Shown here: positions 50,054-58,232 of the stretch, one piece after another
How positions within the stretch are numbered: position 1 is the stretch's first letter
Layout of the letters: every line of letters starts with the position of its first letter
Origin: Streptomyces sp. 1222.5
GTDB taxonomy: Bacteria > Actinomycetota > Actinomycetes > Streptomycetales > Streptomycetaceae
Reading direction: 5' to 3'
Length of the DNA stretch: 64,000 bases
NCBI RefSeq assembly: GCF_900105245.1
Contig: NZ_FNSZ01000001.1
Coordinates: 8,120,001-8,184,000 of the forward strand
Notes under the pieces: model-generated
Database searches by the model: none
The model's input: the letters and a program-made list of their open reading frames with translations, nothing else
Told to the model about the DNA's origin: nothing
Position numbers and translations under genes: made by a program

Positions 50054-50143
50054 GGTGGGCCGGCCCCCTGCCGTCGCACGGCCGGTGGGCCGGGGCCCTG
50101 CCGTCGTGCGGTCAGTGGGCCGGCCCAGGCCGTTCCTACGGCA
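50054..50143. repeat. 30-bp tandem repeat, two full copies and a partial third
   Basis: Units begin at 50054, 50084 and 50114 (each starting (G/A)GTGGGCCGG). The first two agree at all but a few positions; the third diverges after ~13 bases. It is part of the 278-bp non-coding gap 49954-50231. Confidence 0.65.
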
Positions 50144-50144
50144 G

Positions 50145-50218
50145 CGGTACGGACCACGGTCGGCGCCGCGGTCCGTACCGGGGCGGGCGGACCGGCGGGT
50201 GCCGGAGGCCGGTCCGCC
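50145..50218. terminator. Two perfect hairpins between convergent genes
   Basis: CGGTACGGACC (50145-50155) pairs with GGTCCGTACCG (50170-50180), and GGCGGACCGGC (50186-50196) pairs with GCCGGTCCGCC (50208-50218). Both stems are 11 bp and perfect. The second is 14 bp past the snapalysin stop. They terminate the converging 49525-49953 gene and snpA. Confidence 0.8.
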
Positions 50219-50231
50219 TCGTCCACCGGGG

Positions 50232-50921
50232 TCAGCCGGTCTTGCTCAGCCGCGCGACGGCCTTGGCGAGACCGTTCACCCAGAGCTGGTTGACGCGGGC
50301 GCGCTCCGTGGAGTTCGGGTACCGGTTGGTGCAGGACGGGCCGGGGCCGCCGCCCGACATCAGCTCGCTGCACGGGCCGCTGTAGTGGTCGGGCAGACCC
50401 AGCACGTGACCGGTCTCGTGGGCGGCGACACGGATCGAGTCGTACTGCCGGTTCTGCGCGTAGTCCAGGAAGATGTAGCCGCTGCCGTGGCCGTCGGTCG
50501 ACGCGTACGATCCACGCGAGTCGTTGCCCTCGTAGTAGGCGAAGTCCGCGCCGCCCGAGGTCGCCTGGAGCTTGACGTTCGACACGGAACTGTTCCAGAT
50601 GGAGGCGGCGCTCGATATCTGGGAGCGGAAGCTCGGCGCCTGGGAGGCGTTGTAGTAGACGGTCACCACCTTCAGGGAGGGCTGGGCGGCCTGCCGCTTC
50701 GCCACCGACTTCAGAACGGCGTCGAAGAACGCCTTGTTGCCGGAGTTCTCGGCCGAACCGACGTAGCCGGCGGCGGAGGTGCGGGCCGGGGCCTCGGCGG
50801 TGCTCCGGGCACTCGCCGGCGTCGCGGTGCCGAGCGCGGCGGAGGCCAGACCCAGGCCGAGCGCGAGGGCCAGAAGTCTCCTGGAGTTCTTCGGCCGGTC
50901 GGGCATGGGGAACGAAGCCAT
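50232..50921 (-). CDS. snpA: Snapalysin-family secreted zinc metalloprotease
   Basis: 229 residues. A signal peptide (RRLLALALGLGLASAALGTATPASA) and short propeptide precede the small M7 protease domain (VVTVYYNASQAPSFRSQISSAASIWNSSVSNVKLQ). Zinc ligands are in HETGHVLGLPD: His168, His172 and Asp178 with Glu169 catalytic, the HExxHxxGxxD pattern of snapalysins; CSELMSGGGPGPSC follows. It should be exported and hydrolyse proteins at aromatic residues. AAGGAG precedes ATG 50921. Divergently paired with a LysR gene, as in the known snpA/snpR (mprA/mprR) loci of Streptomyces. Confidence 0.95.
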   Translation of the reverse strand: MASFPMPDRPKNSRRLLALALGLGLASAALGTATPASARSTAEAPARTSAAGYVGSAENSGNKAFFDAVLKSVAKRQAAQPSLKVVTVYYNASQAPSFRSQISSAASIWNSSVSNVKLQATSGGADFAYYEGNDSRGSYASTDGHGSGYIFLDYAQNRQYDSIRVAAHETGHVLGLPDHYSGPCSELMSGGGPGPSCTNRYPNSTERARVNQLWVNGLAKAVARLSKTG

Positions 50922-51013
50922 GTGGGGGGCTCCTTCTCGTCCTGTGGGGTTGAACGATCGGTTGCCCTGGAGTCTCCTTCAGTCCAACGGCGCTGCGGAT
51001 GATGGCAGTTGGG

Positions 51014-51030
51014 GATAGCGCGGTGCTATC
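51014..51030. promoter_or_regulatory. LysR box between snpA and its regulator
   Basis: GATAGC (51014-51019), GCGGT, GCTATC (51025-51030): a perfect 6-bp-arm dyad of the T-N11-A type. It is 93 bp upstream of the snpA start and 105 bp upstream of the LysR start, a typical shared activation site. Confidence 0.8.
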
Positions 51031-51134
51031 GGCGGCCGGCTCGACACTCGTGCCGCCCGGCTCGGCCGACTCGTCCGGATTCGTTGGAACTTGAACATCT
51101 GGTGTACCGACCCGCGCCGCCCTACGCTCCCTCC

Positions 51135-52172
51135 ATGGAGTTGGAGGTGAGGCACCTGCGCGTTCTCTGTGCCATCGCCGACACCGGCAGTCTGCACAAG
51201 GCGGCCCGGCAACTCGGCCTGGCGCAACCCTCGTTGAGCACGCAGCTGCGACGTATCGAGCATGCGCTGGGCGCCCCGCTCTTCGTGCGCGCCCGGACCG
51301 GCTGCCGGCCGACCCCGCTGGGGCTCGCGGTGCTGAGCCGCGCCAGGCCCCTGGTGGCGGAGTTCGCCGCGATCGTCACGGAGACCCGGGCGGCGGCCGC
51401 CCGCGCCGCTGGGGGCTTCCAGCTGCGCATCGGCGCCACGGCGAGCCGGGCCATCCCGGGCTGGTTACGTCTGCTGCGGGCCCGGGTCCCACGGATCGAA
51501 CCCACCCTCCAGATGAACGTCTCCGCCAACTTCCTGCTCGGCATGGTCGCCGCGGGGCGGCTCGACATAGCGTTCGTGCACGAGGTCGAGGGCAGTCCGC
51601 TGCGCATACCGCCCGGGCTCAGCCTGCGCGTCCTCGTCGAGCGCGAGCCGCAGTTCGTCACGCTCGCGGCGGACCACCCGGCGGCGGCCCGTCGGCAGGT
51701 ACCGCTCGCCGACCTGGCCGGCGACCGCTGGATGGTCGATTCCACGGTCGACGGGGAGTGGGACGCCCTGTGCCGGGCACTGCGCGCGGCCGGACTGGAG
51801 TCGGAGATGCTGCACGGCGACTACCTCACCGCGTACTCGCTGGCCGCCACCGGCGAGGTGGTCACGGTGAGCCAGCCCACCGCCCACCCCCGTCCCGACC
51901 TCGCGATCCGCCCCCTGGAGGGCGACCCGATCGGCGTACGCCTCCTGCTCGCGGCCCGTACGGAGGCCGAGCTGGACAGCGTCTACCAGGAGTTGGAGGA
52001 GTCGTACTGGACGGTGGCCCGCGACGCTCCGGCCTACCGGGAGTGGCTGGAACGGGCACGCGTGCCGCTCGTAACGCTCGACCGCGCCGCCGAGCCCCCG
52101 CTCGGCCGACGAAGACCGGGCTGTCCGGCCCAGGCGTCCGCGAGACCGGCGGCCCCCAGCGCCCACTGCTGA
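51135..52172 (+). CDS. snpR: LysR-family activator of the protease gene
   Basis: 345 residues. Winged HTH: MELEVRHLRVLCAIADTGSLHKAARQLGLAQPSLSTQLRRIEHALGAPLFVRARTGCRPTPLG; periplasmic-binding-like effector domain (LRIGATASRAIPGWLRLLRARVPRIEPTLQMNVS, GRLDIAFVHEVEGSPLRIPPGL, REPQFVTLAADHPAAARRQVPLADL). ATG 51135 begins exactly at the family N-terminus; no clear ribosome-binding site. Divergent partner of the snapalysin gene, so it should activate snpA from the LysR box. The last ~30 residues are Pro/Arg-rich and unusual. Confidence 0.93.
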   Translation: MELEVRHLRVLCAIADTGSLHKAARQLGLAQPSLSTQLRRIEHALGAPLFVRARTGCRPTPLGLAVLSRARPLVAEFAAIVTETRAAAARAAGGFQLRIGATASRAIPGWLRLLRARVPRIEPTLQMNVSANFLLGMVAAGRLDIAFVHEVEGSPLRIPPGLSLRVLVEREPQFVTLAADHPAAARRQVPLADLAGDRWMVDSTVDGEWDALCRALRAAGLESEMLHGDYLTAYSLAATGEVVTVSQPTAHPRPDLAIRPLEGDPIGVRLLLAARTEAELDSVYQELEESYWTVARDAPAYREWLERARVPLVTLDRAAEPPLGRRRPGCPAQASARPAAPSAHC

Positions 52173-52424
52173 TCGTCGAGCCGGCGCTCGTCCGGATGGT
52201 GTTCACGTCCTCCGTCGCCGGGGTCCTTCCAGCCGGTCTGCAACGCCTCCAAGTCCTTCGTGCGGTCCTTCGCCGAGGCGCCGCGGAACGAGGTGACGGG
52301 CACCGACGGACGCGGCTGAGCAGCGGGTGACGCGGGCGCCGCAGGGCGACCGTGCGCCGGGGCCGCCCGCCTGGCCACGAGGCCCGTGCCACGGGTGTCG
52401 GCGGCGACAACTATGCTCCCGCGC

Positions 52425-54173
52425 ATGAGCGATGCGGGCAGCGACACCAGCGGTAGACGGGTTGTGGACGGGCGCTTCGAGCTGGAGAAACGGCTCGGCG
52501 GCGGCGGTATGGGCATGGTCTGGCTGGCCCGCGACCTGATGCTGCACCGGCACGTGGCCGTCAAGGAGGTCCGGCCGGCCGACCCCGACCTCGCGGAGTA
52601 CGACCCGGAGGCGGCGCGGCAGCTGCGGGAACGGGTCCTGCGGGAGGCCCGCGCCCTGGCCCGGCTGGACCATCCCAACGTGGTGACGATCCACCACATC
52701 GTCGACGGCGGCACGGGCGGCTTCCCCTGGATCGTGATGGAGCTCGTCACCGGCGGCTCCCTGGCCGACCGCCTCGCCCGCGGGCCGATGGACCCCAGGG
52801 AGGCGGCACTGCTCGGACGGGAGGTGCTGGCGGCCCTGAGCGCGGCGCACGCCGCGGGCATCGAGCACCGTGACGTGAAACCCGCCAACGTCCTCCTGCG
52901 ACCCGACGGGCGCCCGGTGCTCACCGACTTCGGCATCGCGGCGATCCGCGAGTCCACGGCGCTCACGGCGACCGGATCGGTGATCGGCACACCCGACTAC
53001 ATGGCCCCGGAACGCGTCTCGGGCCACGACGGCGGGCCCGCCTCCGACCTGTGGTCGCTGGGCATGATGCTGTACACCGCCGTGGAAGGCCGGCATCCGC
53101 TGCGAAGGGGTTCGACGTTGGCGACCCTCGCGGCCGTCATCAGCGAGGACATCCCGCCGCCGGTCCACGCCGGCGCGCTGACCGACGTCCTGGCCCGGGT
53201 CCTCGTCCGCGACCCCGCCGCACGTCCCGGCGCGCAGGCACTGGAGCGGATGCTGGCGGCCGCGGCCCGTGACGCCGGGACACCGCCGACCTCGTACCAG
53301 CTGAGGCCCCCGCCCGTCGTACCACCGCTCCCCGCCCCGGCGACGGTGACTCCCGGTGTGCCGGGTCCCGGCCACGCCACGGCGGCGGACGGCTTCGGCC
53401 CGGCGCCCGTGATGCTCCCGGGGCCGTACGACAGCCCGGGGCACACGGTGGCACCGGGTCCCGAGGACGCGCGGCCCGGGTCGACGACCATGCCCGTACG
53501 CCGCGGACGCGGCCGGCGCTGGACGTTGGTGACCGTGCCGGTCGTGGGAGTGGCGCTCGCCGGCACCCTCATGTGGACGCTGCGGCCGCACGGGGGCACC
53601 CATGACTCCTCCTCCGGGTCGGGGCCCTCGCACTCCGCCGACGCCACCACCGGGGCGGCGACACCGTCCGGATCGGCACGGGTCTCCGCCTCTCCCGCAG
53701 GCAAGGAACAGACGGGTGGCAAGAGCCTGTTGACCCCGGACGGCATCCGCACCGCCGTCGAGGCGATCAAGAAGGCGACGGGCCGGGACCGCTTCGGAGG
53801 TCTCACGGTGTACCCGGAGTACGTCTCCGCCGACGTGATGGTGAAGGGCAGCGACACCAAGTACGACTCGTACACCTACCGTCCCGGGCAGGGCGTGGAG
53901 GAGAGCATCATCCACTCGAAGCTGTTCCCTGGGAAGACCGCCATCACCCTCGAGGGTTTCGACTGGGACGCGGTCCCGGCGCTGATCCGCGAGGCAGGGA
54001 AGAAGCTGAACGTCGACCATCCCAAAACGCGCTACCTGGTGCTGGAACTGGCGGACGACGCCTTCGGCACCCCCGACGGCATGGCCGTGTACCTCAGCGA
54101 CGACTACGGCACCGGCTACCTCCAGGCGGATCGCAAGGGGAAGGTCGTACGGGTGATGCCCGCCGACGACTGA
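52425..54173 (+). CDS. Membrane-anchored Ser/Thr protein kinase (PknB type)
   Basis: 582 residues. N-terminal kinase domain: LGGGGMGMVWLARD (glycine loop), HVAVKEVR (catalytic Lys), IEHRDVKPANVLL (catalytic loop), LTDFGIAAI (DFG) and APERVSG (APE). A Pro-rich juxtamembrane linker leads to one membrane helix (WTLVTVPVVGVALAGTLMWTL); the outer part is a Ser/Thr-rich stretch plus a ~130-residue domain (DGIRTAVEAIKKATGRDRFGGLTVYPEYVSADVMVKGSDTKYDSYTYRPGQG) that I cannot name; there are no PASTA repeats. ATG 52425 starts the coding region. It is convergent with the lanthipeptide synthetase gene; a link to it is not shown. Confidence 0.93.
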   Translation: MSDAGSDTSGRRVVDGRFELEKRLGGGGMGMVWLARDLMLHRHVAVKEVRPADPDLAEYDPEAARQLRERVLREARALARLDHPNVVTIHHIVDGGTGGFPWIVMELVTGGSLADRLARGPMDPREAALLGREVLAALSAAHAAGIEHRDVKPANVLLRPDGRPVLTDFGIAAIRESTALTATGSVIGTPDYMAPERVSGHDGGPASDLWSLGMMLYTAVEGRHPLRRGSTLATLAAVISEDIPPPVHAGALTDVLARVLVRDPAARPGAQALERMLAAAARDAGTPPTSYQLRPPPVVPPLPAPATVTPGVPGPGHATAADGFGPAPVMLPGPYDSPGHTVAPGPEDARPGSTTMPVRRGRGRRWTLVTVPVVGVALAGTLMWTLRPHGGTHDSSSGSGPSHSADATTGAATPSGSARVSASPAGKEQTGGKSLLTPDGIRTAVEAIKKATGRDRFGGLTVYPEYVSADVMVKGSDTKYDSYTYRPGQGVEESIIHSKLFPGKTAITLEGFDWDAVPALIREAGKKLNVDHPKTRYLVLELADDAFGTPDGMAVYLSDDYGTGYLQADRKGKVVRVMPADD

Positions 54174-54208
54174 GGGGCGCCCCGGCCGCCGCCCCGCGCC
54201 GGCGCGGA

Positions 54209-57052
54209 TCAGTCGAGGAGCAGGGGATCGGGCAGGGACGCCGACCGGTGCATGCACAGCAGGCTGTGCACGACGCCCGAGAGTCCCGACATCAGGCTCG
54301 GGGAGAACGCCTCGCGGGCCAGCCCGCCGACGGGACCGCGCTGTTCCAGACCGGTGAGGATCTCACCGTCCAGGTCGTCGGGAGTGCCGAGGTCATCGGC
54401 GCCGTCACCGCTCATGGACGTGAGGAACCGCCAGAGGCCGAGGTCGCCGTGGCACAGGGTGTGGCTCCAGCCGAAGCCCTCGGCGGCACAGGCACGGGCG
54501 GCCCGGCGGGCCATGTCCAGGTGGGCCGGCTCGCCCGTGCGCCGGTGCAGGTCGAGCATGCCGATGCCGATGCCCGCGCTGCCGTGGCACCAGCTGGTGA
54601 AGAAGTCCTCCTCGGCACCGTCGCGGATGTCGAGCCAGTTGCCCTCGCCGGGCTGCCACAGGGACTCCTGGAAGTCGAAGGCCCGCTCGGCGATGTGCCG
54701 CCAGGCCCGCCGCTCCGCCGGGGTGCCGGCCCCGCTGAGCGCGAGCCGGGCCAGCGCCCAGCCGATGCCGGTGGCGCCGTGCGCGAACCCGCCGATGCCC
54801 TCGGGGTTCAGCCGGGTCGTCCAGCGGGCGCCGCCGGAGTCGACGGCGGCCAGCCGGATCAGCCGGCGGCCGATGTGCGCGGCGACGGACAGCCAGCGGT
54901 CCTGACCGGTGGCCTCGGCCAGGCCGAGCAGCGGGACGATGCCACCGGCGGCCCCGTTGAGGAGATCCACCTCGACGTCGTCGTCGACGAGGCGCCCTTC
55001 GAGGAGTACGGCCCGTTCGGCGGCCCGCGCCAGCGGCCACGGCTCGTCGAGCACCCGGTGCAGCGCCAGCCACGTCCACACCTGCGACGCGGCCCCGCTG
55101 AACGCCCCCGCCGACGGAGTGGGTGTCCGGTCCTCGGTGCCGATCAGCACGCGCAGCGCGCCCTCGAAGGTCTCCTCGACGCCCGCTACGTCGTCCGCCC
55201 GGCCGGCGCGGACCTCGTGCACGTACTCCGCGAGCGTGAGCGTCACCCCGCCCTGCCCGGTGTACAGGTCGGCGGGCAGCACCCTGATGGACCAGCCCGC
55301 CGGGGTGAAGACCGGGCTGATCCAGGTGACCGTGCCGTCCGCACCGCGCACCGCCCCGTCGCACAGCCGGCGCACCATCGCCGCGGCCAGCCGTCGCCGG
55401 CGCGGCTCCCGGTCACGGGCGTGCGGTCGTTCGGCGGCGGCCTGCACCCGTGCGGGCAGCGAACGCTCGTTGAGGTAGGCGCCCACAAGGGCGTCCTGGA
55501 TCACCGACTCCTCCAGCGCGAAGTCGGCGGCGCGCCAGTCCTCGACGGTGGTCCGTACGACGGCCGCGTCCACGGTGAAGCCGAACATCGGCACGTCACC
55601 GGCCAGCATGTCGGCGATCTCGCCGTCGATGGTCCCGGTGTCCGTCGGCGCGCCCGGCAGCACCTCGGCGTTGCGTCGCAGGATGTCCCGGGCCCGTTCC
55701 ACGGCCGTCTCCTCGTCGTGCAGCGACGCCGGGTGCCACAGCATCCGGCCGATGTCGACGTAGGCCTGGGTCGGCCGCCGGATCCGCCGCACGCGGGCCC
55801 CTTCGAAGCGGTGCAGCAGCCCGAGCGGGTCCACCTCGCCGCGCCGCAGATGGGCGGTCATCTCCTGGAAGCCGTCCAGGATCCGGTCCCAGTACGTGCT
55901 CAGCACGGGGGCCGGGCTCGGGTGGTTGCCCGCCGTGGGCATAGCCACCAGGTCCACCTCGAAGCGGGCCGCCGCCGTGCCGCCCTCGGCGACCAACGGG
56001 TTGGGGATCAGCGGCTGCTGGCCGGGCAGCGCGCCCACGCCGGAGATGTCCACCCCGCCCAGCGCGAATCCGGTGCCCCGCACGGGCAGCAGTCCGGTGC
56101 GCAGCACGGTCCGGCGGATGGCCGCCGCCGCCAGGTCGACCGCGTCCCCGCGGCCGCTGGGCGGGAAGGGGGCGGGCGCGTCGAAGAGCGTCTCGGCGTC
56201 CACGATCACCGGCACCGGACCCGCCGCGATCATGTTCTCGGCGTGCATGTCGGTGCCACCGGTGAAGCGGAGCACGGCGAGCCAGTGCCCCATGTTCCGG
56301 TAGAAGGCGGTGAGTTCCGTGTCGTCCACACAGTAACGGTGCCGCACGAACTCGGCCCATCCGTAGCCCTCCCGCGGGAGGGTGCGGGGCACCCGGATCC
56401 GCTCGTTGCGTGGGGGCGCATCGGGGAAGTCCGCGAACAGCTCCTCCAGCAGCGCGCCGAGGGCGACGTCCACCTCGGACCGGCGTGGCTTGTACATGAC
56501 CGTTCCGCCGGTGAGGTCGACCCGGCTGACGGTCAGGCCGCCTCCGTGGCTGTCGCCCGCCCCGAAGGTGACGGCCCGGAGGCGGCCCGCGGGTGCGCCG
56601 AGCATCGGCGCGAGCAGGCCGCGGTCGGCGGCGAGGCGTTCGGCGAGGGCGGCCGTGGCCGCCACCGACATCCGGGCGACGACGGCGATGCGCCGCCCGA
56701 GGCTCGGGTAGCGGCCGGCCAGCTTGTCCAGGTAGCCCTCCGCGCCGGCCTGTTCGATGAACGCGTTCCAGGTGGCGGTGTCCGGCGCTCCGGACCGCCC
56801 GCTGTCCGGGACACCCTGAGCCATGCGCAGGGCGTGCAGTTCGACGAGGAACAGCCGGGTGAGCTTCGCGTGCAGCGAGTCGAGCAGTGCCGTGTGCCCG
56901 GCTTCCAGCAGGACGTCCCGCTCCTCCCCGTGCAGTGCGGTCGCGGCCGCCAGCCGCCGGGCCAGGCCCTCCCGCCACGGACGCGCGATGCCGCGCACGG
57001 GACCGTCGAACCACTCCGCCCGTTCTCCGTCGCCCGGTGCCGATGCGTTCAC
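54209..57052 (-). CDS. lanM: Class II lanthipeptide synthetase (LanM)
   Basis: 947 residues. The N-terminal dehydratase domain (RMSVAATAALAERLAADRGLLAPMLG, VDLTGGTVMYKPRRSEVD, HWLAVLRFTGGTDMHAENMIA, VPVIVDAETLFDAPAP) phosphorylates and eliminates Ser/Thr of the precursor. The C-terminal LanC-like cyclase carries the zinc ligands in TSWCHGSAGIGIGML (Cys near 821) and HTLCHGDLGLWRFL (Cys-His near 866), after GIGGFAHGATGIGWALARLAL. GTG at 57052 is chosen because GGGAGG precedes it. It lies 68 bp downstream of the precursor gene on the same strand. No transporter, protease or tailoring gene is adjacent. Confidence 0.95.
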   Translation of the reverse strand: MNASAPGDGERAEWFDGPVRGIARPWREGLARRLAAATALHGEERDVLLEAGHTALLDSLHAKLTRLFLVELHALRMAQGVPDSGRSGAPDTATWNAFIEQAGAEGYLDKLAGRYPSLGRRIAVVARMSVAATAALAERLAADRGLLAPMLGAPAGRLRAVTFGAGDSHGGGLTVSRVDLTGGTVMYKPRRSEVDVALGALLEELFADFPDAPPRNERIRVPRTLPREGYGWAEFVRHRYCVDDTELTAFYRNMGHWLAVLRFTGGTDMHAENMIAAGPVPVIVDAETLFDAPAPFPPSGRGDAVDLAAAAIRRTVLRTGLLPVRGTGFALGGVDISGVGALPGQQPLIPNPLVAEGGTAAARFEVDLVAMPTAGNHPSPAPVLSTYWDRILDGFQEMTAHLRRGEVDPLGLLHRFEGARVRRIRRPTQAYVDIGRMLWHPASLHDEETAVERARDILRRNAEVLPGAPTDTGTIDGEIADMLAGDVPMFGFTVDAAVVRTTVEDWRAADFALEESVIQDALVGAYLNERSLPARVQAAAERPHARDREPRRRRLAAAMVRRLCDGAVRGADGTVTWISPVFTPAGWSIRVLPADLYTGQGGVTLTLAEYVHEVRAGRADDVAGVEETFEGALRVLIGTEDRTPTPSAGAFSGAASQVWTWLALHRVLDEPWPLARAAERAVLLEGRLVDDDVEVDLLNGAAGGIVPLLGLAEATGQDRWLSVAAHIGRRLIRLAAVDSGGARWTTRLNPEGIGGFAHGATGIGWALARLALSGAGTPAERRAWRHIAERAFDFQESLWQPGEGNWLDIRDGAEEDFFTSWCHGSAGIGIGMLDLHRRTGEPAHLDMARRAARACAAEGFGWSHTLCHGDLGLWRFLTSMSGDGADDLGTPDDLDGEILTGLEQRGPVGGLAREAFSPSLMSGLSGVVHSLLCMHRSASLPDPLLLD

Positions 57053-57120
57053 CCTCCACCCTCCCTGTCTCTTCGGACGGCACGCGCCCCGTCGGACGCG
57101 TGCCGGGAAAACACGAGAGG

Positions 57121-57321
57121 TCAGCAGCACCAGCTGCCGCGCGACCCGCTCGGGCTGGAGCAGAAGCCGTACAGGGAGTCGCTCGGGTCGGTGAGCGCGG
57201 CCTCCGCGGCGGTGCCGCCGACGTACAGCGGGCCGGCGGGGTTGACCTCGCCGTACGCGGTCTCGGCGCCCGACAACCAGGCTTCGAGCACCGCGGCCGT
57301 GCGCACACTGTTCTGAGACAT
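57121..57321 (-). CDS. lanA: Class II lanthipeptide precursor peptide
   Basis: 66 residues. The leader (MSQNSVRTAAVLEAWLSGAE, then TAYGEVNPAGPLYVGG) is helical and acidic and contains a GG pair at residues 35-36 that could be the leader cleavage site. The Cys/Ser-rich C-terminus ends FCSSPSGSRGSWCC: three Cys (54, 65, 66) and several Ser upstream (47, 49, 55, 56, 58, 60, 63), plus Thr 37 and 44. Up to three lanthionine rings are possible, including from a terminal Cys-Cys pair. ATG 57321 has GGAGG seven bases upstream. The lanM start follows 68 bp after its stop. Confidence 0.93.
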   Translation of the reverse strand: MSQNSVRTAAVLEAWLSGAETAYGEVNPAGPLYVGGTAAEAALTDPSDSLYGFCSSPSGSRGSWCC

Positions 57322-57560
57322 GGGTGGCCTCCGAATTCGCGAGTGAGGGCGGTTCGCCCAGCCCGAGTATCGCCGTGTTCGACGGCCCGTCAGCCGATCA
57401 ATCAAGCCACTGTCGTGCGGTGGTCCATGGGTGAGCCGGGGCTGCCGGGACGGGGGAGGGGCGTCCGGTGGCACCAGTCCGACTCGCGCGGCGGCGCGGC
57501 AGCACCGACGATGAGTCCAAGATCTCCTCGTGCACGTTCCCCACCTGCAAGGAAGACCGC

Positions 57561-58199
57561 ATGCCCTCCCACCGCCGGACCGGCCTCCACAGCGTTCGTC
57601 CTCGTTCCCTGGCATCGATCACCTTGACGTGTTGCTGCCTCGCGGCAGCGGGCGTACTCACCGGTTGCGGCAACGGCGGCGGTGGCACCGGCTCCACCGC
57701 CAGCGCGACGCCCACCGCCCCGGACACGGCGTCGTTCAGCGGGGCGCCGCCCTCGGCGCTGGCCTCCTCCGCGTCGTCGGCCATCGCCTCCGCCCGGGAG
57801 TCGGTCTCGGCGGCCGCTTCCTCGGCGTCGGCCCGCGCCTCGGAGTTCGAGGCCTCGGTGTCGGCCGAGTTCGAGCGCAGGACCCAGGCGGCCCAGAACG
57901 CGCTCAAGGGGGTCGAGGGCAGCGGCAACGCGGTGTCCGACGTCGGCATGACCGGCATTCCCAAGGCGCAGACCGGGGGAGTGCTCGCCGTGCTGGTGAC
58001 CATCACCAACAAGACGAGCCAGAAGGCGTCCTACGCCGTGCAGATCGACTTCGAGGACGCGGACCACCACGTCGTGGAGACCAGGTACACCGGCGCCGAG
58101 AACCTCGAACCCGGGAAGAAGGAACAGCCCATCGTCTTCAGCCACCAGCAGTCCGAGCAGAATCTCACCCCTCGACTGGCCAAGGCCCAGCGCTACTGA
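57561..58199 (+). CDS. Exported lipoprotein
   Basis: 212 residues. Lipoprotein signal: SLASITLTCCCLAAAGVLTGCGNGG, with the lipobox LTGC. A long Ala/Ser-rich helical stretch (LASSASSAIASARESVSAAASSASARASEFEASVSAEFERR) spaces it from a small beta domain (GGVLAVLVTITNKTSQKASYAVQIDFEDADHHVVETRYTGAENLEPGKKEQPIVF) of the kind found in extracellular binding or scaffold proteins (DUF4352-like). The role is unknown. ATG 57561 follows GGAAG; upstream codons are not coding. Confidence 0.85.
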   Translation: MPSHRRTGLHSVRPRSLASITLTCCCLAAAGVLTGCGNGGGGTGSTASATPTAPDTASFSGAPPSALASSASSAIASARESVSAAASSASARASEFEASVSAEFERRTQAAQNALKGVEGSGNAVSDVGMTGIPKAQTGGVLAVLVTITNKTSQKASYAVQIDFEDADHHVVETRYTGAENLEPGKKEQPIVFSHQQSEQNLTPRLAKAQRY

Positions 58200-58215
58200 C
58201 CGGCCCGTCCGCTCA

Positions 58216-58230
58216 GCCCTCCGTCAGGGC
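58216..58230. terminator. Small hairpin between convergent genes
   Basis: GCCCT (58216-58220), loop CCGTC, AGGGC (58226-58230), between the stops of the lipoprotein and the SPL-like gene. Weak stem. Confidence 0.35.
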
Positions 58231-58232
58231 GG

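Noticed and set aside
54248..57316. 1022-codon open frame antisense to lanM and the precursor gene
   Set aside because: Shadow of lanM; no recognisable motif and implausible H/Q/G/R-rich composition.
52425..57321. Ser/Thr kinase as part of the lanthipeptide cluster
   Set aside because: It is convergent, has an extracellular sensor-type domain and is a common chromosomal type; no evidence links it to peptide maturation.
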